Assembly: GCA_018350325.1 (NCBI GenBank)
Contig: JAEVLN010000013.1
Location: 1,798,001 to 1,862,000 of the forward strand
DNA length: 64,000 nt
Reading direction: 5' to 3'
Source: Globodera rostochiensis
Lineage: Eukaryota; Nematoda; Chromadorea; Rhabditida; Heteroderidae
The notes beneath the pieces are model-generated. The model saw only the letters and a list, made by a program, of their open reading frames with translations, did no database searches and was not told the origin of the DNA. Of the stretch, positions 44,745 through 56,982 are shown one piece after another. The position numbers and the translations under genes are program-made. Numbering within the stretch: the stretch's first letter is position 1; every line of letters starts with the position of its first letter.

Positions 44745-46945
44745 ATGATTGACTGTCATTGTCATTTGGCGGACAAGCGTTTCGATGAAGACATCAGTCA
44801 GGTGTGTGGCAAAAAAAAAAATTTTTTTGGTTTAAAAAAAGCAAAAAATAAAGGTTATCGAACGAGCGCGACAAAACGGTGTGAATGGGGCTTTGGTGGT
44901 GGCCGAATTTGCGGACGATTTTGAACGCATTTTGGCACTGGCACAACAATTTCCCGACTTCATTTTGCCATGTTTGGGAATGCATCCGGTTCAGGCAGGC
45001 ACATTTCCGACCTAAGTTGTAAAGAAAAAATTTTGAAAATTGAAATTACTTCGCCCAAAAAATTTAATGATTTTCTCTAATGTTCTGAGGGCATAGAACC
45101 CATCGCGTGAATTGTTTTTTTCGCTCAAAATTAAATTAGCAATCTGTCGGTCGGTCGGCTAATTTTTCCGATCGCTCAAAATATTTTAATTTGATTTTAT
45201 ACAAAAATAAAGCAAAAAATCCGATCAAAAATTAGCCATGGAATTGCAGAAATTTAAATATTTAAGCGCGGCTTTGTCTCGTGCAGTGAAACGCTCTACA
45301 AAAAGGACGCGGTGGAGGAATGGATTCGCGCACATTCCGACAAATTGTACGCCGTCGGAGAGGTTCAGCATAAAAAAAAACACTGATTTTTTTTTTTTTT
45401 TTTTTTTGCGCCAGGTAGGCCTCGATTTTAAGCCTCAGCACGTGAAAAACGGCGACATCGATAAGGAAGAACAACGCAAAGTTTTGCGTGCACAAATTGA
45501 ACTTGCCAACGAATTGCACTTGCCACTGTGAATTTTTGTTAAATTTTAAAACAACCAAATTAAATTATTTAATTCCCAACGGAATAGTATATTAGGAAAA
45601 AGCAATATAGGTATGTATTACAACTAGAGAAAGGACCGATCGAGAATCTCGAAAAATCTCGTATCTCGAAGAATCTCGACCGAGATTTTTCGAGATTACG
45701 ATCGAGAATCTCGATCGGTCCTTTCTCTAATTACAACAACGTGTAAAACAAATTACATGATGAATTAACAGGAAAAAGTTCTCAATTAAATGTGAAAATT
45801 TTTTGCCAAAAAAATGTCCAAAAAATCCCGGAATTCCGGGCCCAAAAACCGGTTAGTACTTACTTCTCTCTGGTTTGTAAATTTGGCACCAATTTTTGAT
45901 TGTGCGCAAAAAGTGTTTTTAGTCACTTTTCAGCAACGTGCACTCGCGCTCTGCCGGCACGCCTGCCATTGATTGGTTGGTCGCGCACGGGGCGCGCGCA
46001 GTGCTGCTGCATGCGTTCAGTGGCAATGTAAAAAGTGCGCGGAACGGCATCAAAAATGGCTTTTATTTCTCCATTCCGCCGTCCTTTACGCTTTCCGAAC
46101 AAAAGGTTGCGGGCAACAAAATGATTTAAAATTTTTTTAAATAATAAAAAATTCCTCAACTTTATATTAGCGTTTCCGGCAGGTTGTTTTTTTGTTTTCG
46201 GAAATCCGAGCGGTGTTGCTGCTGAATAGTCGAAAAATTGTGTGAAAATTCCGATGCCGGAATTTGCGAATTTCGGATTTTTTTTTTGTCCCAAAAATTT
46301 GGTCCACGGTGTTAAAGCCGTGCCGCCCAACTCTCTACGGCCAGGAGTTTTCGTGGCTTTTTTTTTACCAAAACTCAATTTGCTGACAAATATTGCTTCA
46401 ATTTTAAGGATTCCGATAAAATTCCGAATTTAAGTGGGGGGTTTGTCATCAAAATTCTTCGGCATAAATTAATTACTTTATAAATATATTTTGTTGTTGT
46501 TACCATTACCAGGTTGCGCTGATTCGTGAAATTCCGTTGAGCCAGCTTTGTTTGGAGAGTGACTCGCCCGTGTTGGGCCCAGTGCCCGGGGAACGAAATG
46601 AGCCCAAAAACATCAAACTCAGTGCCGAGTTCATTGCTCGAATTAAGGATGTTAGTCGGTTAGATGGGCAACCCAACTTATTGGGGTGATCTGTGTACTT
46701 CTCCAATTTGGTCTGATCGAATTAACGCGTCCGATTTGAGCATGGTTGGGCCATGCCTGATTTGCAGATGATGCCCGCAAGGGCATAAGCCCCCGGACCT
46801 GATCAGAGCCCCAAAATTTTTTGGAGTGTGTGAATAACCTACTAATTAAGTTAATTAGACTCATACTTCGCAGGTTTCATTGGATGAAGTTATGCGGGCG
46901 ACGACTGCAAACGCGAAGCGATTGTTTTCGAAATTGACCGTTTGA
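44745..46945 (+). CDS. TATDN3: TatD-family deoxyribonuclease (TATDN3 type)
   Basis: Seven exons: 44745-44801, 44854-44994, 45267-45362, 45415-45527, 45934-46105, 46513-46650, 46874-46945; 262 residues. The metal-dependent TIM-barrel nuclease motifs are present: MIDCHCHL (HxH), LPCLGMHPVQ, AVGEVGLDF, NVHSRSAG, VLLHAFSGN, and ESDSPVLGP with the catalytic aspartate, followed by RNEPKNI. It closely follows vertebrate TATDN3 in spacing and length. Family members cleave DNA with divalent metals; the cellular role of TATDN3 is poorly known. Intron 2 is GC-AG ('cag|gcaggc'), chosen because it keeps phase into RGFVSCSETLY. Intron 4 contains a 105-bp word element. Confidence 0.93.
45625..45729. mobile_element. 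hAT-like 'gagaatctcg' word element in a TATDN3 intron
   Basis: Ends TAGAGAAAGGACCGATC and GATCGGTCCTTTCTCTA, with an exact duplication ATTACAAC at 45617-45624 and 45730-45737. 105 bp, nearly one long imperfect hairpin. Confidence 0.9.
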
Positions 46946-47523
46946 AGAGGATACATAAATAAATGTCTTTGTTTTTTGCTCAGTTTTATCCATTCCAGGA
47001 TGGTTGGTGTATTAAACATAATTAAATTAGGAGCGAAAAAAAATTTTGGGCGAGATCATTGACATAATCTGATCCAACTTGAAATGTTTACTAACAGACC
47101 AGTGAAAGTTATTGGGAGATTAATATTTTATAAATTATAAAATTAGTTTCAAGTAAAATATTTTATTTAAGTTTAGCTTCGACATTGGATAATAAAAACT
47201 GTATCCTTTATTCACGACGCCCATCTCTCTGATACAAATCAATCGGATAAATATTTATTCCATCAAATTCCGTTCGTCCTCCTCCTCCCTCATTCATGAA
47301 GTCAGTCCCAAAAATCGAGTCAAAACACCACTCAAATTTCCGTTTCTTATTTTAGGGGGTTTTTTTAGGTTTTTTTATTTTTTTTTAATTTCAATAGTTT
47401 TTTTTAATTCCATTCTGAGAGATTTATTTTTTTAGGTTTTTTTCACTCACTACCAAAGGCTGTAATGAATAATTTGGGTCAGTTGAGAGTTTTGAAAATT
47501 CTTTTGTCCCATTTGGCCCTTAC
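46946..47523. other. Intergenic; possible unresolved 3' exon of the F-box-like gene
   Basis: AT-rich. The last exon of the F-box-like gene should lie here but no acceptor and frame combination satisfied phase, so none is called. Confidence 0.3.
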
Positions 47524-49528
47524 CTGTCGCCGATGTCACTGTCCCAGAAGTTAATGTTGATGCATTCCACGCACTCCAACCGAACTCCGCTGCCTCCTTT
47601 TCCCACTTGGCCCATTTCGCTTCGTCTCGCTCAATCGGACAACGAACCAAAAGCCAATTGTATTCGTCAAAGCGTCGCAACTCCAATCGCTCCCCCGTCA
47701 AATTGTTCTTCAATTCAAATGGCACAATGTCCACAGAATTACTCCAAAAAATGAGAATGAAATTGACCGCGTCAATTGATTGCAAAAATTCCTTACGAGG
47801 AATGAAAAAAATTTAAAACAGTAAATAAAACAAATTCAAAAAATCACCAGTTTGAGTCTTTCCATTCTTTCTGTCGAACAATCTTCGCATTCCAACTTCT
47901 TCGGAAATCCATCCCCGCGGGGCGTGTGCAACCATTTGGCCAACGCCTGACCAGCAGAAGCGCCGGCACTGTCATCGGCCGGGAACTCGGGAAAAACGTC
48001 AAAGGATTGGATCCATCGGAGTTTTGCACAATCGCCGAGAACGGCCGGAGAGAATTGGCGCAAATGGTCGAGATCGGAGGAACTCATAATAAATCCGCAA
48101 GTGTTGTCATTGATCAATGGCCAAATCCGGTGCCAAATGATTTCCCAACTGCGCTTTTCGGCGGATGATGTTTTGATGGAAAGAATGATCGCTCTGGGGC
48201 GAATGCTTTTGAGAAATTCGATGACACTTCCGGCGATGTAGCTTAAAGTCGTCAAATTGAACAAAACATGAGGAATAAACTGTTAATGGCTTCCAAGCAG
48301 CTTAAACCGACAATTAGTACCTTATTTCAAGCCGTTCGAATCCGATCACTTTGTCGGGAAACGGCTCTTGCGGAATTGGCAGAAAACGCTCGTAATCCCA
48401 GCAGTTAGCGTATTTGCCAATTTCAGCGCCCTTTCCGTGAACTCCTTTAATTTCCAAATCGCCCAACGACCATTCCCTCGAATTAAAATGCGCGTCCACC
48501 AAAAAGTCAAAACGATCGCTGAGAAGCGCCACTTTCAGTCCGAGCACAAAAGCGTCACAGAATTCGAAGACTTCGAACAAAAGGTCGGCACAAATGGAAC
48601 TGAAAATACGGGGAAAAAATTTTCAAAAATCAATTTTAGCCTCAAAATGAGTGCCAGGGATGGGCGGAAATTTATTTTAAAAAAACGGAAATATTTTTTT
48701 AACGGAAAACGGAAAAAGGGCCAAAAACAATCGAAATATATTTTTTTAACGGAAAACGGAAAAAGGACCAAAAACAACGGAAAATTTTTCAAATAAAATA
48801 AAAAATTATTTTTTAAAATAATTATTTTATTAAATATTTTTTGAAATATTAACAGTAATTATTTTTTAAAATTTTGTAGGATGTCTTTTTTTCAGCGGCC
48901 TTCTAATTCTATTTAAAGCTTTATACAGCAATTTTTTGTAGTTTTTTAGAAGTGGCAAAGGTCCGGCGGCACCGATCGGCGCCGCCGGGAAAATTTTCTT
49001 GAAGATTTGCTTAAGAAAATTGGTCCAAAAATTAAGAATGTTGCAAAACAAAGGGCCCTCCTCCACGTTTTTTGCTTTCTTCCAACAAAAACTGAATAAA
49101 AAACTTATAAATTGTCATCTAAAATATTTGTTTTTAAATTAAAAAAAGTTAAAAGATTTTTAAATTGTTTACACCACCGTAAATGTTCAGAAAAAGTCAG
49201 AAAAATCACTAACATAGTCGGAGATCTAGCCCCCACCCACACACACTTAAACTGTCCCCACCACTCACCATTATACCACAACCAAATTTGATTCACATCC
49301 TTTAAAATTCCATCCTTAGAGGTGTATATTTTTCGCGTTTTTTTCCGTTAAAAAGGGCATTTTAACGGAAAAAAGGGCCCAAAAACAACGGAATTCCGCC
49401 CATCCCTGATGGGTGCCGCAATTGACAACTCCACATTAGGGCGGGGGAATTCCCCTGAGCCCAAAAAAATAAGGCAAAACTCACATTTCTTCCAATTGTT
49501 TCTCCACTTTCTTCGGATTGTCCGACAT
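47524..49528 (-). CDS. F-box-like protein of a nematode-expanded family (3' end unresolved)
   Basis: Reverse-strand exons: 49528-49485 ([14 protein letters not shown]), 48599-48321 (beginning [20 protein letters not shown], with [19 protein letters not shown]), 48241-47848 ([11 protein letters not shown], then [20 protein letters not shown]) and 47791-47524 (beginning [11 protein letters not shown], with [19 protein letters not shown] and [18 protein letters not shown]). Phases join throughout; about 328 residues are encoded before the last donor ('aca g|gtaagg'). The N-terminal third looks like a degenerate F-box ([18 protein letters not shown]), the module that docks Skp1 in SCF ubiquitin ligases. 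I associate the conserved blocks with a large family in cyst-nematode genomes (memory, not checked). Intron 1 is expanded by the element at 48655-49408. Confidence 0.65.
48655..49408. mobile_element. hAT-like 'cggaaaacgg' element in the F-box-like gene's first intron
   Basis: Ends CAGGGATGGGCGGAA and TTCCGCCCATCCCTG, flanked by ATGAGTGC (48647-48654) and ATGGGTGC (49409-49416). 'cggaaaacggaaaaaggg' words sit at both ends; the core contains a 'ccggcggcaccgatcggcgccgccgg'-type hairpin region (48962-48990) and AT-rich DNA. 754 bp, no transposase. Confidence 0.8.
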
Positions 49529-50620
49529 TTGTTTTTTGTTGCTAATCCAAATGATTGTAATGATTCCAATTAGCTAAAAAATTAAAAAGATGGCATTTTT
49601 AAAACATATAAAATTAGACCAGGGGTAAACGAAAGAAATTTCGTTTTTTTTTCGTATTATCAGTCCTAAAAGTCGTAGGCCCTACTTATAAATTAATACA
49701 TTTATTCTCGAGTTATAAGGAAAAATGTTCATATTTTTATTTTTTTGGTGCTCAAAATTTTTAAATTAATCGAAACGATTTGTTTGTATTTATGTAATAT
49801 CTCTAACTCGGAGCAGGACCCAAAAACTTTGTTTTGCCCGCTTTTTTCCCCCCAACTTTGATATTTGACCACGCCCAACTCTTTTGCGTGCATCACCAGC
49901 GACATGACGCTGCTTTCGTTTATGTAGTGCTGAATGTTGCGCATACGCTGGCACTACTCCCCTCCTCCTCCGAGGGTCGGCGGTGCCGATAGGCGCCGCC
50001 GAGAAATTTTTGAATTTTTTATTCAATTTGTTAAGAAATATTCAACCAAAATTTAAAAATACGGTACCTTTTTTTTGAAGTTTTTACGAATGCGAGGGCC
50101 CGGCGGTGCCGATAGGCGCCGCCGGGGAAAAATCTGAAGAGATAGAGGTGTTCCGGTGTTGTGGTGGCTTTGAGCAAACCCCAAACCTTTATTTCTTCCG
50201 CTTGAATTTTCTTCAACCATTTTACTTAAAACGGTCCTAATGACCCACATTAACCCAGGGCCCCCCGGATGTACTGGCAAGGCAAGTATGTACAGTGCTT
50301 GAAAATGGACAGTAGTACTTAAAAATTAAAAATAGCCGTTCAGTTGGAGTGTTCAAAATTTGTGAAATTTAACAACGCAACTCATGATTTGGCATTGTGT
50401 TTATCAAAAGATTCAAAGAAAATGGCAATTTTATCAACAAAAAATTTCAGTTTTTCTTTGTCAATATTTAAACTATGCAAATTTATCGTGGCCTGACCCG
50501 TAGCCAGTGGGGCGCCGAGGCGTCCAGGCCCCCCATTTATCGTATTTTTAAAAATTTAAACAAATTTTGAAATATACTAATCAAAATTTGATTAGATCAG
50601 ACGTGCTTAAATCTTTTTGA
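49529..50620. repeat. Intergenic with two GC-rich hairpin repeats
   Basis: 'cggcggtgccgataggcgcc' lies at 49978-50001 and again at 50101-50124, each followed by 'gccgg/gagaaa' and a T-rich stretch. The same hairpin recurs at about 1776, 15908, 16828, 33824, 34608 and 48964. No gene; includes the SmF upstream region. Confidence 0.6.
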
Positions 50621-51130
50621 ATGGCATCAACCGGCGTTATCCAACCCCTTAACCCAAAGCCGTTCTTGAACAATATGACCGGGAAACCGATCATTTGCAA
50701 ACTCAAATGGGGCATGGAGTACCGTGGCAAGTTTTCTATTTGTTAGTCTTCAAAATCACTTAAAAATTTATGGAAAAATTAATGACAAAAAAAATTGACT
50801 GAATTTTGCCATCTTTTTTCCAGGAAGATATTTGTGTGCCTTTTGAATAATAGGACATTTTCAGGAATTTTGATGTCGGTGGACGGTTACATGAACCTCC
50901 ACTTGGCCAATACGGAGGAGTACATTGACGGCACAAACACCGGCGCGCTGGGCGAGGTTTTGATTAGGTTTGTTGCTGTTGTTGTAATTATTATTTTTTT
51001 GTCCGAGACCAAATTTCGTCCCGGTCCCGGACTCACTATCCTAACTTGAAAACATATGTTGAAACCCCCTCATTTACACAGATGCAACAACGTTTTGTGG
51101 ATTTCGGCTGCTGATGAGGGTGAACAGTGA
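50621..51130 (+). CDS. SNRPF: Small nuclear ribonucleoprotein F (SmF)
   Basis: Exons 50621-50726, 50865-50967 and 51082-51130; 85 residues, the usual SmF length. Sm1 motif with [20 protein letters not shown], then [20 protein letters not shown], and the Sm2 motif [11 protein letters not shown]. SmF is one of seven Sm proteins forming the ring on U1, U2, U4 and U5 snRNAs. Intron 1 is GC-AG ('cgtg|gcaagt'), required to join EYRG to ILMSVDG. The start is the only ATG in frame after the upstream stop. Confidence 0.95.
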
Positions 51131-51569
51131 ATGCGAGTGAGTGAGTCGTCGTCGGATGGATGCGCTTTTTTTTTGTTGACTTTTTCATTTCCAATTTTTG
51201 CGAAAAAAAAACGATTTTTGTTCATTCATTCATTCCTTTCACATTTATTATTTAAGTAAAGCTCGATCATCAATTCAATATTTTTCACCTTTATTCATGC
51301 TTTTTTGTGTGAAATGTTGGCCTATTTTGTAAAAAAAAAATAGCAAAATTTGTAAACTGAACATGCAGAATTCAGATATAATCACCTTTTGGCCATTTTG
51401 GTTGACGGATTATTGATATGGTAATTCTAAAAAATCGTTGAAAATTTTGTTGACCTTTGTCATCACAAAATACATTTTAGTAAATTTTCGGAAAACTTGG
51501 ATGGTCCAGTCGAACATTTTACACATTGTGCTGTTGTGCCAAAAAAAAAATTTTTATTGGTTGTAAGCA
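51131..51569. other. Intergenic, AT-rich
   Basis: 3' flank of SmF and leader of the next gene. No supported gene. Confidence 0.5.
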
Positions 51570-54500
51570 ATGAACAACAGCTCTGAGAATTCGTTGCTGC
51601 AATTTGAGCGGTTGGAGAAGCAGCTGAACGGCTCGGCAAAGCGTGGCGCGCCTCCAGACCAGCGACAGCCGCGGAATCAACCGTCCATACAGGAGGTGGA
51701 CGACGACGACGGTGGGGAGGCGCATGATCAGGTGGCGGTCTCAGCACAAATCCCGAGAATTTCGTGGTGTCCAGATCCCGAATTAGCAAAATTTTTACCG
51801 ATTTTGGGAGGCCAGACTCGCGCAAGTCCAGTTTGGGGTTATCGCCATCAAAAATAGCCAAAAAATATACTTGAAGAATTAGTGTAGTTGGGACACAGGG
51901 ACCGCATCATCGAGCAGTACACCTCATTTGGTTTGTCCATGCACAGACTTTGCAATTGCCGTCCCATGAGGCGTTCATGCGACAGGGAATGGCCGACGGC
52001 GAGGCGGAGGACGGCAGTGACGTGCCGGTCGAGCTGTCCTACCAGCGTTTGTTGCAAAATTCGCCCTCCATCATCAGCAGTGGAAGCACTGAGCGGCAGC
52101 AGCTGCACAGCAGCACACATTCGTCACCCGCGCCACGTCCATCGTCGTTGTCGGCCAGCCGAGCGGCGCCAAAGACGACACCGCGCACCTCCTCAACCAC
52201 GACATTGATGGCGGTCGGAATTTTTTTTTTTTCAAAAATTTTTTGATGCTTTCTGAATTTTTTTTCTTGTCCTCCAAGTTTCTTCTCTAAAATATTATTA
52301 ATTCCGACTAAAGAAATTCTTGATGGTCAGAATTTAATGAAAAATTATGTAGGTTGGAAGCTAAACGACACTTTTAGCTTGACGACTTTGACAACCCTCG
52401 AATTGAATTGGAGCAGTACATCTAAAATTTTTTTTTAATTTTTTGATTGTATTTTTGGTGGGGAGGGGGTGGCGGATTTTGGAAAATTCATTTCTGTGGA
52501 GGGGTATCAATTTGTTGTTGTTTTAAAAAATAGCTTTTTCCCTTAATTTTCAGCCTCTCAAAGTGCCGGACTTCAAGCAGTCCGAACTTCGTCCACCGCC
52601 GTCGCGGCCTCTGCAGCCGCCGCCGCCGCCGCTCAGTGTTCAAAAAGCGCGTCCGATGTTCCAAAGCACGCCACATAACAAGAAACAATTGTTAAAGTCA
52701 GTCGTCCGTCCATCTGATCACTACTGATCAGAGGAGAAACAAAAAAAAAGAGGGTCAATTTCGAACCCCGCAGCATCTGAATTCAAACAATTTTTTGAAA
52801 ATTAAAAAATTTTCAAAAATTAATTTTGACGCCTCGAAATTTTTCAAAAGGCATTAAATTACAACGAAAATCGAATTCATGCCTTTTGAGGCTAAAATTT
52901 ACTTTTGAAACTTTTTGAATTTTTCAAAAAATTGTTCGAATTTGGGTCCAGCGTCCGAAATAGCCTTGAATACCCCCTACAAAAATCTTTTTATCAACTT
53001 TGAAAAATGATTTTTTTTTCTTCAAACTCCCGGTTAAATTTTAAATACATTATTTCGCAATTTTTGAGAGATTCCTTTGATATAATAAATACAAAAAAAA
53101 ACGATCTAACAAAGGGCAGACACAAATTTTTTTTTAGGCCCACCACACCGGGTGGACATCAAATTTCGCCGATTCCCGAGGAGGGCGAGCTGGATCTGGA
53201 CCGACTCGTGTCTGCACTGCTTGATGACCAACAACAGCAGCAGCAACAGGTGGCAACAACTGCTGCTTCTGCTGCTGATCAACGGGCGGTGACCAGCTTG
53301 ATCACGCAGCTGCGCGACGTGATCGCCCAGTGGGACTGGGCCAAGGCGCGGCACAGACATGTGGAAAAAATTGTATGTTACTGAATTTTTGGACCAAAAA
53401 AAATCATAAAAACAACAAAAAAGTCGTAAAATTGGGGTTATTTTTGATGCCAAAATTTTCTAAAAATTTTTTTTGTTGTTTTTTTTTGCGTTTGCTACTT
53501 TGTTTTTTAGGTAATTTGTTTAGCTTTTAGAGTTCATTGGTGTTGGTAGACACCGCCGGGGATTTTTTTTTGTTTTATTTTTATTAAAATAAACGTTTTG
53601 GCCGATTTCTGTTAGCTTGGAGAAACTATTTTTGAAAATGATTTGTGAAAATGTTTCCCATATTTTGTTTGTTTTGTTTTCAGTATTTTGAGCGCCAAAC
53701 AGAGGAACAGGACGCCAGATGGGAGCAGCTGAACGCAGAGATATCCAAATTCAACGAGCGCAAGGCGGACGAATGGGCACAGATTGCCAAAGTGCGTGCC
53801 GAACTGCACGCGGAGCGTGAGAAACGAATGGGCAAAAAGGACGCGGACCGCCTCAAGGAGTTGGAGCAGGAGGTTTAATTGAAATTCATTCAAACTTTTT
53901 GATGACATTTTTATGGTGGCTCAGAAAAATGTGTGAAATTTGTTTCAATTTTCTAAAAATGCAGTTGACCAAGCTGAAGTCCAAGGACGCGTTGGGCTCC
54001 CAACGGGCCAGCGAGTGGCGCACTCGAGTGCGCGAGTTGGAGGGCGAAGTTCGGGTTCGGGAACAGTCGTACACGGACAACATAATGCGGATCAAAAAGT
54101 TGGAAAGACAGCTCGTCACTGCTGAGGTCCGTGTCTGCGTTGTGAAAAAAATTTTTAATTTTGATCAATTTTTTTGTTTTAAAATGCAAATTTACGCCAT
54201 TTTTTTTGCAGCAGGAAAATTCCAATTTGCGCACCCGGTTGACACTGTTGCGTTCGGAGGTGGCAAAAAAAAAGCAACAAGAAGAACATCAACAACAACA
54301 GCATCAACACGCGCGAAAAGTTCCTGCTGCTGCAGCACCGCAACCACCATCATCAAATTCAAACAGTACAACCAACTCGCAACACCACCAACAGCAGCAG
54401 TTGGATCAGAATCAAGTAGTCAATTTGAAATTTAGTGATATAATCAAAAAGTGGGAAGAAAATTTTCTAAAAATTCTAGAAAAATTTTGTTTTTTTTTTA

Positions 54501-56541
54501 TTTTAGCAACAATTGGTAGCAGCCCATCGGCCAACGCCATTCCGGATGATCAACGGCCCGCGTGATCGGACAGCAGCCGCTGTTCACCAAAGTGTGATAA
54601 GGATTTTTTTTTTAAGATTTTTTTGTCTTTACATCGTCCAATCCTTGCAGCCGTTACTAACACGGACATGGGCGGCGATGTGGTGGTCACTGAGCTGGTG
54701 AGCTGTCGCCGTACAATGCCAACGACGACGGGAAGGGCAGGAAGGGGCGACACGGTTCAGCAACATGCACTGCACCGATGCATGCTCTACGAATGGCCAT
54801 CAACGCGAAACTTTCGCTGGACGAGTGACGGCACTGCGCACCGAACGAGTGGTGAAAGCGTTCAGGTGGGATGGACGAGGACCTTTTTATGTTGGGCAAA
54901 ACAGAGCGACGAACCATCAAAACCCGGGAATTTATAGGGCATAAACCAAACTCCTAATTCCTGTGCTCCTGCCCCGACTCGGAGCAGGAGTCGATGTGAT
55001 GCGCGAGAGTCTCGGTTTTCCAGTCTCGAAAATTATCGTTTTTGTGGGAGCGGAGGGCTGGGTCTTGGTTCTCGGGCTCTTTCTCGGGTCTCGGTATTTA
55101 GTTCTCGAGCATCTTCTTTCATGTGTTTCTGTTTTCATATTTTTTTATCGATCAAAATTTGTTCTCCAAAGATTGACTATTTGCACGCTGAACGCCTCTA
55201 CGAGGTGCGCATGCCCCGGGGCCATTTGCTGCGCTTTCTGTTGAGCGGTCAGCTCGAACTGCACTGGGCCAATGGTGACCGAACACTGGTGTTGCCGGAC
55301 AACGAGAGACGCGAGCTGTTCAGTCCGGAGCAACCAAATTTTCGCATGGAAATGTAGGGCGCTTAAAAAATGTTTAAAATTAGCATTTTCTTTTGAAATT
55401 TGTTAAAATTTGCACAGATTTATGCCCACCGGTGTCGCCTATCGCCTCATCGCGCAGACGCAATGGCAACGTGAGGTGAAGAATGAATGGGTGGTTTAGC
55501 ATAAATTTATTTATTCAACGAATAAATTTAGTCAAAAAAAAATTGTTCGTAAATTTTTAAAATGATTTTTTATTTATACAAAAATTTTAATAGTTTAATT
55601 GCAGCTTTTTTGAACGAGGAAAAAAAATTCAAATTCAATGTGAAGTTTGGCATTTGTTAGATTTTTTTAAAGGCATTTGTGCCCGATTCGGCTCGGATGA
55701 GCGCACGTGCGGACGGCTCATTTGTTGCTGAACATGTGGAAGAGCGACAACCGAAGCCCGCCGATCGGGGGGATGGACTCCTTGGCCGGCCCAGTCTGCA
55801 GATCAATTCGCCCGATTTTCAAGTGAACAAACATTTATATTTCCATTACGTTTTTTTTGTTGTAAATATTTATTTTTTTAGCATTTTTTGAATTAATTAT
55901 AAAGTCAATGCAATGCATAAAAAAATTGTTGTTTTGTAAAGCTTCGTCGTTTTGCGGACACAAAAGCGGTGAAGCTGGCGTTGGACAGGCGGGCCGGCGT
56001 TCAGCTGTGGCTGTGCACGGACAATGTACTGCTTGTCAAGCATGTGTTCAAGCCTGTGGTAAGCGCGCAATGTTTTTTGGGTTTTGAAATTACTTGCCTT
56101 TGCCGCCCACCACCTTCGCCAAGTTAAAAATGAAAAACAAAGACCACTTCCCTTAATCGAAACGAAAAATTGGCCAAATTTATTCGGGCTATGCCCCCTG
56201 GTCCAGTATACCGCGACGACTTTTTTTGACCAATTTGAATTCGACTGCTCGCGGAAGGGTTTAGACAAAATGAATTCCCCCCCCCCGTTTATAACGCCGT
56301 TTTTTGAACGGATTTTTTGAATCCTTGAATTTGTTGGTGTACGGCACGGCATGGCATGGCATGACTGGCACATAAATGGCATGTTGATAACAATTATGAA
56401 CATTTCCAATCACAGGCTGTTGCTTTTAACAACACGCCCGCACAAAAGTGTGTGTGCTTCTCGTATGGACGGTGCCGTCACATCAACACCAACAACAGCA
56501 ACAACGGCACCACCATTGCAAATAATGGCAACAATGGCTGA
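51570..56541 (+). CDS. Coiled-coil protein with TCP10/G-box-like C-terminus (CENPJ/SAS-4-like candidate)
   Basis: Fourteen exons keep phase: 51570-51731, 51947-52213, 52554-52696, 53138-53372, 53684-53872, 53965-54126, 54212-54415, 54507-54591, 54651-54697, 55172-55353, 55418-55475, 55673-55822, 55942-56058, 56416-56541; about 708 residues. N-terminal half: low-complexity Ser/Pro/Gln (PPPSRPLQPPPPPLSV, poly-Q). Middle: a charged coiled coil (FERQTEEQDARWEQLNAEIS through KKLERQLVTAE and NLRTRLTLLRSEV). C-terminal: beta-rich segment (GHLLRFLLSGQLELHWANGD, LVLPDNERRELF) whose SGQ.E.H..NGD..PD pattern recalls the TCP10 G-box of centriole proteins CENPJ/CPAP/SAS-4. That assignment rests on pattern and domain order only. 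The last exons (KPVAVAFNN... ending NNGNNG) are weakest. Confidence 0.6.
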
Positions 56542-56982
56542 AAGAACAAAAAAGAAAAAAAAAAAAGGCAATTTTCGTCATTTGAATCTCATTTTATTTT
56601 GTTGTATATTTATTGACATTGTTCTCCTATTTTTGCTTTTGACTGCCCGTATGTGTCTAGAGCCGAGCCCGGACATGGGGACCGATCGAGAATCTCGTAA
56701 ATGCTCAAAAAATATAAAAAATTCAGAAAAAAATCTCGCTTACGATTTTGCAAAGTCACGAGATTTTAAATCCCGATCGGTCAGGCTGACAATGTTTTTT
56801 GCGGTGCTTGCTTCCTTTTTCTGACATTTTATTTTTAAAGAATAGGTGATATAAAATTAAAAAGCAATTTTATTTAAACATATATATTTGGATAAAAAGT
56901 GATTTTAATGTTTCAAACAAATATTATATTTGTGTAAGACTTTTGTTTATTTTTCTTTTTTTTTGAACAGAAAAAAATTCGG
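56542..56982. other. Intergenic with a 'gatcgagaatctcg' relic
   Basis: 56661-56790 carries 'ggggaccgatcgagaatctcg' on the left and 'cccgatcggtcaggc' on the right, a diverged relative of the element at 45625. No gene. Confidence 0.5.

Noticed and set aside
47255..47288. Final exon of the F-box-like gene (EEEDERNLME)
   Set aside because: The only acceptor leaves the wrong phase by one base.
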